Below, piece after piece: positions 9,173 through 17,011 of a stretch of DNA of 64,000 nt. Below the pieces are notes generated by a model. That model saw nothing but the letters and a program-made list of their open reading frames with translations, was not told the origin of the DNA and did not search any database. The stretch is from NCBI RefSeq assembly GCF_900142715.1, contig NZ_FRBX01000008.1:229107-293106 (forward strand), given 5' to 3'. How positions within the stretch are numbered: the stretch's first letter is position 1; every line of letters begins with the position of its first letter. Origin of the DNA: Flavobacterium pectinovorum. Its GTDB lineage: Bacteria; Bacteroidota; Bacteroidia; Flavobacteriales; Flavobacteriaceae. The translations under genes and the position numbers were made by a program.

Positions 9173-10276
9173 TTAATTTTCAATTTTGAGTTTTCTGATT
9201 CTCCATGTAAATTTTCTCGGCATGTGATTTCCCATTAAATATCCCCATGGTTCCAACGATTCTATTCTTTCAAAAATAATCTTCAAAATAGCTAAAAGCG
9301 GAATCGCCAAAAACATTCCTGAAATTCCGGCAGCGGCTCCTCCAACAATGATTCCCAAAATAGATACAAAAGCATTAATTTCTACTTTAGAATTAATAAT
9401 TAAAGGCACAAGTAAATTATTATCGATTAACTGAACAACGAGATTTACTAACAGAATACTTAAAAACACAGATGTTTCGGGCGTTCCGGATAAAGATGCC
9501 AAAAGAGTTATTATACCCGCAATTGTAATACCTATATAAGGAATTAGGTTTAAAATTCCGGTTATTAATCCTAATAGAATAAAATATTTGACACCTACAA
9601 TCCAAAGCCCTAAACCGGTCAAAATTGAAACTACAATCATTTCTAACAATAAACTAACAATATAATTATTTATAGAAACCCGTATTTGTCCTAATATATC
9701 TTTTAAAGCAGAATGGTCTTCTTTGTTGACTAATTTTGCCAGAAAAAGAATAAAATGATCTTTGTACAGCAAGAACAAAAACGTATAAATTGGAATAATA
9801 GTACAATCTATTAAGAGATCGGTGATCGATAGTATTGCAGAACCCAAAGTAACGACACCTCCGTTTTTAACGGAATCTTTGGTGACTGTATCAAGGTATT
9901 TTTTTTGTTCACCAATACTGATATGAAAATTGTCTTTTACAAACTTATGTACCTCAATTATAAAGACATTAACGTTTTTCTTTATAGCATCAAAATCGTT
10001 CGCGATATCTTTGACCTGATAAGATATAAAGACTAATATGCCCACAATAAATGCAGCAAATATTAAAACACAAAGTATAGCGGCAAGATGTCTGGGAAAT
10101 TTAAGTCTGACGTTTAAAAGAGTAAAAATAGGCAGTAATAAAACGGCAAATAAAAAGGCCATCAATACGGGTGTAATGATATCTTTTCCGACACAAAATA
10201 TAAATGCAAAACAAATTAAAGTTATAAGAATGAAGGAAAGTTTAGCGTAAAATGGCAATTTTATTGTTCGAATCAT
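9173..10276 (-). CDS. AI-2E family transporter (PerM/YdiK type)
   Basis: A 367-residue membrane protein with about eight helices. The family signatures are visible: an early helix pair, the amphipathic central region (residues 95-150), and the conserved GLITGILNLIPYIG and IINSKVEINAFVSILGIIVGG stretches near the C-terminus. Family members are called AI-2 exporters or permeases, though several are really sodium/proton or unknown exporters. I chose ATG at 10276 because the upstream extension begins at TTG and its 15 residues are not family-like. The MscS-type gene lies upstream on the same strand, separated by about 115 bases. Confidence 0.85.
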   Translation of the reverse strand: MIRTIKLPFYAKLSFILITLICFAFIFCVGKDIITPVLMAFLFAVLLLPIFTLLNVRLKFPRHLAAILCVLIFAAFIVGILVFISYQVKDIANDFDAIKKNVNVFIIEVHKFVKDNFHISIGEQKKYLDTVTKDSVKNGGVVTLGSAILSITDLLIDCTIIPIYTFLFLLYKDHFILFLAKLVNKEDHSALKDILGQIRVSINNYIVSLLLEMIVVSILTGLGLWIVGVKYFILLGLITGILNLIPYIGITIAGIITLLASLSGTPETSVFLSILLVNLVVQLIDNNLLVPLIINSKVEINAFVSILGIIVGGAAAGISGMFLAIPLLAILKIIFERIESLEPWGYLMGNHMPRKFTWRIRKLKIEN

Positions 10277-10392
10277 TGGTATAGAAATTAAGTTACATGG
10301 ATCGAAAATTGATCTAAACAAAATTCCTTAATTTCTCACAAAATTGTGTTGTACGTTTTTTATATTACTTTACAAGATTCCCATTATAAATT

Positions 10393-10923
10393 TTAGTCAA
10401 AAAACTCTTTATCTTCATAATGGCTTGGCATGATTGAAATCCCTTTTTGAAGCAGTAGATTGTTCGGAAAAATGATTCTTTCTCCGTCTCTTGTTCGAAG
10501 ATTAACATGAAAAGCACTAATGTCTTCTATTTCTGCCTCGATGGGAAAATCTTTATCATGAATTTTAATAGTATCGCCAATTCTGAAAGGAAATGAAAAA
10601 AACAAAATCATTCCCGAAGTTATATTGCTCAAGATAGACCATTGCGCAAACATAGCTACGCCAATAACGGTAGCAATTGAAGAAACGGTAATAAAAATAT
10701 CTTTGGTATCAACACCCCAAATAACAATTAAACTAATGGTTACCAATATATTCATTAGTATGTGAATATACTTTATGACCAAATTAGTTCGATGTTCTAA
10801 TAATTGACTTGAATGTGCATAACGACGAATTAATTTTGCAATAATAACGCGTAATGCCATTAAGGCTAAAAGAAGAATGACGGTGGTTAAGATCTCCTGA
10901 CTATATTCTTTGAAAGAAAACAT
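10393..10923 (-). CDS. Small MscS-family mechanosensitive channel
   Basis: A 176-residue MscS-type protein. Three hydrophobic segments (about 10-30, 48-70, 78-110) lead into the short beta domain with the MscS motif FPFRIGDTIKIHDKDFPIEAE and the DISAFHVNLRTRDGERIIFPNN stretch. That is the pore helix plus the upper cytoplasmic beta domain; the rest of the large MscS vestibule is missing, so this is a minimal form like those often found in Bacteroidota. It is expected to gate ion flux in the inner membrane. It follows Maf with a 10-base gap, so the two are probably one transcript. Confidence 0.85.
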   Translation of the reverse strand: MFSFKEYSQEILTTVILLLALMALRVIIAKLIRRYAHSSQLLEHRTNLVIKYIHILMNILVTISLIVIWGVDTKDIFITVSSIATVIGVAMFAQWSILSNITSGMILFFSFPFRIGDTIKIHDKDFPIEAEIEDISAFHVNLRTRDGERIIFPNNLLLQKGISIMPSHYEDKEFFD

Positions 10924-10933
10924 AAATAAATTT

Positions 10934-11518
10934 TTACACTAAAGTACTCAAATATTCGTAAACTTTAGCTGTTGGTAAGCCCATAACATTGGTATAAGAG
11001 CCTTCCACTTTTGCAACTGCCATAAAACCAAACCATTCCTGAATGCCATAAGCACCGGCTTTATCATAAGGTTTGTAATTTTCTATATAATATAAAATAG
11101 CTTCGTCAGACAAATCTTTGAAGGTTACTTTTGTTACATCATTAATTAGGGTAGAAGCAGAGTTCGATTTAAAACAAACCGATGTAAATACTTCGTGTGT
11201 AGTATTCGACATTGATTTGATCATTTCAAAAGCTTCTTCGGCACTTTTAGGTTTTCCTAATGCTTTATTTTGATGCCAAACTATGGTGTCGCTGGTCACT
11301 AAAATTTCGTTTGGTTGTAGTTCACCTTCAAATGCGCTCGCTTTTAATTCAGCCAAATAATCGGTTATTTCAACAGCTTTTAATTCCGGTGGATAAATCT
11401 CTTCGATATCTTTTAACCTGATTTCGAAATCAAGGTCTAAATCTTTAAAAAACTGTTGTCTGCGTGGAGATCCCGAAGCCAGGATTAAAGTATATTTTTT
11501 TAATTTTTCTTTAAGCAT
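10934..11518 (-). CDS. maf: Maf family nucleoside triphosphate pyrophosphatase
   Basis: A 194-residue cytoplasmic enzyme. The start LILASGSPRRQQFF is the Maf/Ham1 substrate-loop motif, and VTSDTIVWHQNKALGKP is the second conserved block with the catalytic acidic residue; YDKAGAYGIQE is the third. Maf proteins hydrolyse dTTP, UTP or modified nucleotides such as pseudouridine triphosphate to the monophosphate and are proposed to clear them from the pool. The start codon overlaps the last eight bases of the UbiA gene, so translation is likely coupled. Confidence 0.93.
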   Translation of the reverse strand: MLKEKLKKYTLILASGSPRRQQFFKDLDLDFEIRLKDIEEIYPPELKAVEITDYLAELKASAFEGELQPNEILVTSDTIVWHQNKALGKPKSAEEAFEMIKSMSNTTHEVFTSVCFKSNSASTLINDVTKVTFKDLSDEAILYYIENYKPYDKAGAYGIQEWFGFMAVAKVEGSYTNVMGLPTAKVYEYLSTLV

Positions 11519-12437
11519 TGTACTTGATATTTAAGGTAATAACCAAAATTGATAAAATTCCGAAAAGCAAAATCAGTTTTAAAACATTACTTAAATGATG
11601 GAATTCTTTTTGTGATTTTGCACCAAATGTTTTTACTATAAAGTATAAAAGCGGTGCTAAAACAAAAGCAAAAGCATACAGAGTAACGATATATAAATTG
11701 TTTTCTAAAAAGTATTTATTAATGTAAAGTAAACACAATATGAAAGGAATAATAGCAAATCCCAAGGCTATTTTTGCAGCTCTGCTATTTCCAATTGCAA
11801 TTGGTAAAGTGTTCATTCCCTGATTATAATCGCCATTTACATCTTCGATATCTTTTACTATTTCGCGAATAAAATTAATCATAAATGCAAACAAGGCATA
11901 ATCAATTAATATAGAAAACATACTCGCCATTTGCGCTTGATTTTCGGCATTTGTAGCCGGAAAAAGATCAAAAACACCAATAATTATAACGCTAAATGAC
12001 AATACAGCGGCTACTACAAAATTTCCTAAAACCATAATTTGTTTTAAGCTTGTAGAATAAAAATAAAGTACCGAAGCAATCAATATAAAAATCACGGCAA
12101 AAGTTGGTCTCATGATCACATTTGATAAATAACAACCTATGGCAACACCTGTAATATTTAACCCAATGTAAATATTGTAACCACGGGTTTCAGAAATCCC
12201 TTTGCCAATTACTACGTCATTTGGTTTATTAATTCTATCTGTAGCAACATCGAGAATATTGTTAATTACATACCCCGCTGCCGCTAATAAAACGGTACTT
12301 AATACCAATAATCCATATTGCCAGTCGGCCAAAGCCAAAGGAATATCCTGCTGTTTTAAAAAAGCATAACGAAATAAAAGCTGCATAAAAGCCAGCATTA
12401 ACAGGTTTTGGTAACGAATGAGTTTAAGGTATTTCAT
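11511..12437 (-). CDS. UbiA prenyltransferase, geranylgeranylglycerol-phosphate type
   Basis: A 308-residue integral membrane protein with nine helices. The two aspartate-rich Mg-diphosphate motifs are visible: NNILDVATDRINKP near residue 64 and DIEDVNGDYNQG near 190. UbiA enzymes attach prenyl chains to acceptors. In Bacteroidota this copy, next to Maf, KdsC and DUF2520, is usually annotated as geranylgeranylglycerol-phosphate geranylgeranyltransferase, but I cannot verify the acceptor. It differs from the MenA at 31784, which is shaped for dihydroxynaphthoate. It overlaps Maf by eight bases. Confidence 0.85.
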   Translation of the reverse strand: MKYLKLIRYQNLLMLAFMQLLFRYAFLKQQDIPLALADWQYGLLVLSTVLLAAAGYVINNILDVATDRINKPNDVVIGKGISETRGYNIYIGLNITGVAIGCYLSNVIMRPTFAVIFILIASVLYFYSTSLKQIMVLGNFVVAAVLSFSVIIIGVFDLFPATNAENQAQMASMFSILIDYALFAFMINFIREIVKDIEDVNGDYNQGMNTLPIAIGNSRAAKIALGFAIIPFILCLLYINKYFLENNLYIVTLYAFAFVLAPLLYFIVKTFGAKSQKEFHHLSNVLKLILLFGILSILVITLNIKYNA

Positions 12438-12535
12438 TTTTTTTTGAAGGTTCTAAGGTTCTGAGGGACAAAGGTTCATAGGCTTTTTACCACAACGAAA
12501 ATCATTAATAATTTATAATTAATAATTCATAATTA

Positions 12536-13063
12536 TTAGTCGTGCTGACCATTAAAATACTCCATCCATTTTCCCTGTACTTTCATCACTTGCTCGATTA
12601 CATCGCGTGCAGCACCTCGTCCGCCTTTTACGTGAGAGATATAACGGGAGATATTTTTGATTTCAGGACTTGCATCTTGCGGACAAGTTGGTAATCCTAC
12701 TAATTTCATAACATGAAAATCAGGAATATCATCGCCCATGTATAAAACTTGTTCCGGTTTAATATTATAATTATCAGTGTATTCCCTAAAGGTTTCAACT
12801 TTGTTTGGAGTTCCCAAATGAATGTCTTTAATGCCTAAATTTTGAAGTCTAACACGAACACCTTCATTACTTCCGCCAGAAATAACACAAACATGATAGC
12901 CACTTTCTACAGCTGCTTTCATGGCAAAACCATCACGAATATTCATCGTGCGAAGAATTTCACCTTCGCTGGTTACAAAAACGGAACTGTCTGTAAGTAC
13001 GCCATCAACATCAAAAACAAATGTTGTAATATCGTTCATTATTTCTTTATAACTCTTTGCCAT
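12536..13063 (-). CDS. KdsC-like HAD phosphatase (KDO 8-phosphate phosphatase)
   Basis: A 175-residue cytoplasmic HAD-family phosphatase of the small, cap-less KdsC type. It has the nucleophile motif FVFDVDGVLTDSSV at about 15-28, the second motif CVISGG near 59, a conserved lysine near 83, and the acidic motif YMGDDIPDFHVM around 107. KdsC hydrolyses KDO 8-phosphate, an early step to the KDO in lipopolysaccharide. The family fits well. It overlaps the following-strand DUF2520 gene by 17 bases at its 5' end, and the 98 bases to UbiA carry repeated AAGGTTC words. Confidence 0.85.
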   Translation of the reverse strand: MAKSYKEIMNDITTFVFDVDGVLTDSSVFVTSEGEILRTMNIRDGFAMKAAVESGYHVCVISGGSNEGVRVRLQNLGIKDIHLGTPNKVETFREYTDNYNIKPEQVLYMGDDIPDFHVMKLVGLPTCPQDASPEIKNISRYISHVKGGRGAARDVIEQVMKVQGKWMEYFNGQHD

Positions 13064-13808
13064 TATTTTGTATAGATTGTGTTAGTATTTTATAAATATT
13101 CTTTTGATTTTCATTTGTTAAATACTCCAAATGCGCTTCAATTGTAGTCGAATCATTGCGTTTTGCAGGTCCGGTTTGAGCCTCAGTTGGATTTAAAGTA
13201 TTGATTTTATCAGCCGTTTCCTGAATTAAAGGCTTCAATATTTCAAAAGGAACTTTATTCGCTTCACAAATTTCCTGACCAATCTGATATAAATGATTGG
13301 TGAAATTATTCACAAAAACTGCAGCGACATGAAGTGCCTTGCGCTGCTCAGAATTTATAGGAAAAACAGCTTTTGAAATACTTTTTGCTACGGTATCTAA
13401 AACACGAAAATCAAATGTGTTTTCAGCTTCCAGACAAATCGGAATCACTGAAAAATCAACATCCTTATTTTTAGAAAAAGTTTGTAAGGGATAAAAAACG
13501 CCTTTACGGTTTTTAGCATCCAAAGTATCTATTGATGCAGTTCCTGAAGTGTGAACAACAAGCTGATTGTTAAAAGGTAATTGTGCAGAAACTTCGGAAA
13601 TTGCGTTATCTGTAACGGCAATAATATATAAATCTGCTTCCTTTAAATCCTGAAAATCGTCTACAATTTTATCAAATTCAATCAAAGAAGCCAGAGTTTC
13701 TTTTTTTCTGGAAAAAACCTGTGCAATTTCAACAAGCTCACTTTTAGCGAAAGCTTTTATCAAATGCTGCGCAACATTTCCGGAACCAATTAACGTTATT
13801 TTAATCAT
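13047..13808 (-). CDS. DUF2520 Rossmann-fold oxidoreductase-like protein
   Basis: A 253-residue protein with an N-terminal NAD(P)-binding Rossmann motif (LIGSGNVAQHLIKAF, residues 5-20), then a helical C-terminal half carrying the DUF2520 features (FVNNFTNHLYQIG and LNPTEAQTGPAKRND). The conserved TGPAKRND segment is typical. It is similar in fold to F420-dependent or pyrroline-5-carboxylate-type reductases, but its reaction is unknown. It leads the cluster DUF2520-KdsC-UbiA-Maf-MscS, all on the minus strand with short gaps or overlaps, which recurs in Bacteroidota. Confidence 0.85.
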   Translation of the reverse strand: MIKITLIGSGNVAQHLIKAFAKSELVEIAQVFSRKKETLASLIEFDKIVDDFQDLKEADLYIIAVTDNAISEVSAQLPFNNQLVVHTSGTASIDTLDAKNRKGVFYPLQTFSKNKDVDFSVIPICLEAENTFDFRVLDTVAKSISKAVFPINSEQRKALHVAAVFVNNFTNHLYQIGQEICEANKVPFEILKPLIQETADKINTLNPTEAQTGPAKRNDSTTIEAHLEYLTNENQKNIYKILTQSIQNNGKEL

Positions 13809-13989
13809 AACGCAAAATTAGCATTATTTTTTAATACAAGTTTGAAATAATGACTGATAAACTTAAAAAAATATCCGGTTTTTAGGTAAAGTAAGTAAGA
13901 CAAATACTCACAATAAAACTAAAAAATATCATTTCTTTAATCTATTTTTGGGAGCAAAAAACAATAATAGTACTAAACATAAAATACTT

Positions 13990-14952
13990 ATGAAAATAAA
14001 AATATTCTCAGTTTTTCTGATATTCCTTTCTATTAATAATATTGATGCACAAACTGCAACTTCCTTATCAATAAATGATACTAGAGCGATAAATGATTTA
14101 CCAAATTTCACTTTCTATAACATTAGAGCAGATTTTAAAGAAAGAAGTGTTATTAATGTTCCTGGTGAAGGATATTGGTCAACAAATTTGACTGTGGGTC
14201 AGTGGCATGATAATACAGGAGATAAAAACCATCAATTAAATTTCAACAATGGCGGAATTTTTTATAGAAATGCATTTGCAACTGATGGACAATGGGGAGG
14301 GTGGAAACAATTATTAATGGCAGATGGAAACGGTAATGTTGGAATTGGTAACACTAATCCATTGGCAAAATTAGATATAAGTGGAAATTTGATTTTAAGA
14401 AATTATGACAATTTAGATGGAAAGGGTAATATTATTACTTTTACTTCTTATGGATCTGATTTGCAAGGACCTCAAATAAGAAGTTATTTGTCTTATGCAG
14501 CAGGGGTAAATTCTAAAATGGGACTAGTATTAAGTTCTTATTCAAAAGGATATATGAATGAACTTTTTCTAATAGATGGTAACGTTGGTATTGGAAAAGC
14601 AAACCCAACTAATAAATTAGACGTAAACGGAACTATTCACTCCAAAGAAGTAAAAGTAGATTTGCTTGGCTGGTCTGACTTTGTTTTTAAAAAGGAATAC
14701 AATTTGCCAACGCTTGCAGAAGTTGAAAAACATATTAATGAAAAAGGACATTTAGAAAATATTCCAAATGAAGAAGAAGTGCTTAAAAACGGTATTAATC
14801 TAGGCGAAATGAATGCCAAGCTTTTGCAGAAAATAGAGGAATTGACACTTTATATGATTGATCAAAACAAGAATATTCAAAGTTTGATAGAAGAAAATAA
14901 AAAGCAAAATGAAGAAATAATAGCTTTGAAGAAAAACACATTATCTAAATAA
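13990..14952 (+). CDS. Secreted pyocin-knob/coiled-coil protein
   Basis: A 320-residue exported protein; the start ATG at 13990 gives a good signal peptide (residues 1-21, ending NNIDAQ). The N-terminal half has an aromatic GYWSTNLTVGQWHD and QWGGWKQLLM pattern like the pyocin-knob or tail-fibre receptor domains. Two copies of a NVGIG-type repeat follow (GNGNVGIGNTNPLAKLDISGN and GNVGIGKANPTNKLDVNG). The last 60 residues are a Lys/Glu/Gln coiled coil. Bacteroidota carry many such genes, probably surface-exposed trimeric adhesin-like proteins; role unproven. It is convergent with the GH28 gene through a shared terminator. Confidence 0.75.
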   Translation: MKIKIFSVFLIFLSINNIDAQTATSLSINDTRAINDLPNFTFYNIRADFKERSVINVPGEGYWSTNLTVGQWHDNTGDKNHQLNFNNGGIFYRNAFATDGQWGGWKQLLMADGNGNVGIGNTNPLAKLDISGNLILRNYDNLDGKGNIITFTSYGSDLQGPQIRSYLSYAAGVNSKMGLVLSSYSKGYMNELFLIDGNVGIGKANPTNKLDVNGTIHSKEVKVDLLGWSDFVFKKEYNLPTLAEVEKHINEKGHLENIPNEEEVLKNGINLGEMNAKLLQKIEELTLYMIDQNKNIQSLIEENKKQNEEIIALKKNTLSK

Positions 14953-14959
14953 TTTTAAA

Positions 14960-14997
14960 ATAACCCAGCGTAAATTAGTATCAATAAGCTGGGTTAT
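14960..14997. terminator. Convergent terminator between knob protein and GH28
   Basis: Stem ATAACCCAGC pairing with GCTGGGTTAT, with an 18-base loop, followed on the plus strand by a run of T. It lies 7 bases after the knob-protein stop and just ahead of the convergent GH28 stop, so it can serve both genes. Confidence 0.8.
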
Positions 14998-15011
14998 ATT
15001 TTTTTATCTTT

Positions 15012-16700
15012 TTACATTTTCACCGCTCCTTTAGAAACAGTTTCACCAATAGTTGTTGTTTTAGAATAATTTACATCTTTAGAAGAAACCAATTCTATTT
15101 TCTCACTTGCGGCGCCATCTATAGTAACGGCTTTTGCAGAAGTCGAGTTGAATTCAACATTTTTTAATGACATGTTTTTTCCGTTATAGATTTCAAAAAT
15201 GGTTGGACTTTTGATGTCTAATTTGGCATTTGTTATTTTAATTCCATTTGCATCGATGATCGAAAAACCTTTTTCTGCTTTTGCAGTTAGATTTGAAATC
15301 TCGATATTTTCCAGATTCATTTCAGGCAAACCTTGCAAGAATACAGCCTGATAAGCTCCTGAAATCGTTATGTTTTTAATCAAAATGTTTTTGAATTGTG
15401 GGGTTTCTTCGTTAACCGGAATCGCTTTTGTATTGATTTTATTTCCACCTTCGGCCAAAGTTTCTGCGATAGATTTTCCTCCATAATAAAGGTCAAAAGA
15501 AATGGCTTGCGATGGAATATCGGTCATAAAAATATCTGAAATATAGATATTCTCAACAATTCCGCCACGTCCGCGTGTGCTTTTAAAACGCAATCCAACA
15601 TCAGTTCCCATAAAAGTACAGTTAGATACGTGAAGGTTTTTTACACCACCAGACATTTCACTTCCTACCGTTACTCCGCCGTGTCCGTGATATACAATAT
15701 TGTTTCTTACAATGATATTTTCGCAGGGAACGCCACGATCGCGACCATCCTTATCTTTTCCTGATTTAATACAAATAGCATCATCACCAACATCAAAACT
15801 GGAATTTTCGATCAATACATTTTTACAGGATTCAACATCAAGACCGTCTCCATTTTGAGAATACCATGGGTTGCGAACGGTTACGTTTCTAACAATTAAA
15901 TCTTCAACCATTAAAGGATGAATATTCCATGCCGGGGAATTTTGGAAAACCGGTCCGTCAAACAGCACTCGTTTACTGTTTTGAATACTTACCATTACCG
16001 GACGAAGAAAATCATGAATAGCTTCAAATTGTTCTTTTGTTTTTAAATCAAGACGCACATTCTGATCAGCACCAATAGAAGCTTTCATAAAAGTTTCTGA
16101 TGGATACCAGCTTTCTTTTTTCTCATTTAAAACTCCTCCAGAAGCAATGACTTTCTTCCATTGGCTTTCTGTTAGTTTGCTTTTTTTAACTTGTCTCCAA
16201 ACTTCACCTGAACCATCCCAAACACCATTTCCTGTAAAAGCAACGTTTTCGAGATTTTTACCATAAATAGGAGAGATGCATCGCCATGTATTTAAACCTT
16301 CAAAACTGGTTTCTATAATAGGATATAAACTTTTATCTGTCGAAAATTTAATTAATGCCCCGGTTTCTGCATGCAATTCAATGTTACTTTTCAGAATAAT
16401 TGGCCCTGTAAGCCATATTCCGGGTGGAATAACAACTTTTCCGCCTCCTTTTTTTGAAACAGCTTCTATAGCATCGGCGAAAGCCTTTGTATTAAGAGTG
16501 TAACCGCCGTTTACAGCTCCAAAATCTTTTATATTCACGGAGTTATTAGGAATTTGTGGTTCCTGAACTTTCGACATTTTAAATTCAATACCAGAATAAA
16601 TGTCAGTTTTTTTTGATTTTTGAGCCTGAATACTTCCTGAAAAGCAAGTAGCTAAAAAAGCTGCGAGAATGCACAATAAGTTAGTTGAGTTAGTTTTCAT
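15012..16700 (-). CDS. Glycoside hydrolase family 28 polygalacturonase
   Basis: A 562-residue exported enzyme (signal peptide 1-26, ending SIQAQ) with a parallel beta-helix. The GH28 catalytic motifs are all present: NGDGLDVES (NTD), VGDDAICIKSG (DD), YHGHGGVTVGS (GHG) and VGLRFKSTRGRGG (RIK). It cleaves alpha-1,4 galacturonosidic bonds in pectin; exo or endo action cannot be told. The length is longer than fungal forms and typical of bacterial ones. It is a single gene, not inside a visible SusC/SusD locus, with a LacI-type palindrome upstream, so sugar-responsive regulation is likely. Contains many Asn/Gly repeat turns. Confidence 0.92.
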   Translation of the reverse strand: MKTNSTNLLCILAAFLATCFSGSIQAQKSKKTDIYSGIEFKMSKVQEPQIPNNSVNIKDFGAVNGGYTLNTKAFADAIEAVSKKGGGKVVIPPGIWLTGPIILKSNIELHAETGALIKFSTDKSLYPIIETSFEGLNTWRCISPIYGKNLENVAFTGNGVWDGSGEVWRQVKKSKLTESQWKKVIASGGVLNEKKESWYPSETFMKASIGADQNVRLDLKTKEQFEAIHDFLRPVMVSIQNSKRVLFDGPVFQNSPAWNIHPLMVEDLIVRNVTVRNPWYSQNGDGLDVESCKNVLIENSSFDVGDDAICIKSGKDKDGRDRGVPCENIIVRNNIVYHGHGGVTVGSEMSGGVKNLHVSNCTFMGTDVGLRFKSTRGRGGIVENIYISDIFMTDIPSQAISFDLYYGGKSIAETLAEGGNKINTKAIPVNEETPQFKNILIKNITISGAYQAVFLQGLPEMNLENIEISNLTAKAEKGFSIIDANGIKITNAKLDIKSPTIFEIYNGKNMSLKNVEFNSTSAKAVTIDGAASEKIELVSSKDVNYSKTTTIGETVSKGAVKM

Positions 16701-17011
16701 TTCGAAATTAGATGAGTGTGGTTATTAATAGCTGTAATTCTTATTTTGAATCTCGATTTTTATCAATTCTGAAATAATTCCTGTTTTTCAAATATAAATT
16801 AAAAATGTAATCGATTACACAAATCTAATAAAAATTTTTCATTTTCAAACGAAATTCTAAAACAGATTAATTGTAGTATTTAACTTGTTTAAGATGAAAA
16901 CATCAAATTAAATTAAGCCTATTTTTGGTTTTAATTAACAAATGGCAAATATCGATACTCAACATTTTTAAGTACTTTTGTGGCACTTTTATACAATGTA
17001 ATTCCTCAAAA
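16701..17011. promoter_or_regulatory. Divergent intergenic region GH28 / ccsBA
   Basis: A 311-base gap between two divergent genes. It contains the LacI-type palindrome listed separately, A+T-rich stretches and, on the plus strand, a TAnnTTTG-like -7 box TACTTTTG at 16973-16980, 31 bases ahead of the ccsBA start ATG; no matching TTG is seen at the usual spacing. Nothing else is recognisable. Confidence 0.5.
16806..16819. promoter_or_regulatory. LacI-family operator-like palindrome
   Basis: A perfect 14-bp palindrome, TGTAATCGATTACA, centred on CG as in LacI/GalR-family operators. It lies 106 bases upstream of the GH28 start codon and about 190 bases upstream of ccsBA. No LacI-type regulator gene is in the window. 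The position fits control of GH28 more than of the constitutive cytochrome c gene. Confidence 0.6.

Noticed and set aside
10277..10321. Longer AI-2E N-terminus from TTG 10321
   Set aside because: The 15 residues are not typical of the family; ATG 10276 gives the usual start.
13948..13989. Longer knob-protein N-terminus from TTG 13948
   Set aside because: The proper signal peptide begins at ATG 13990.
16925..17011. Longer ccsBA N-terminus from TTG 16925
   Set aside because: The 29 extra residues include polar, unfamily-like sequence and cover the -7-like box; ATG 17012 gives the correct start.
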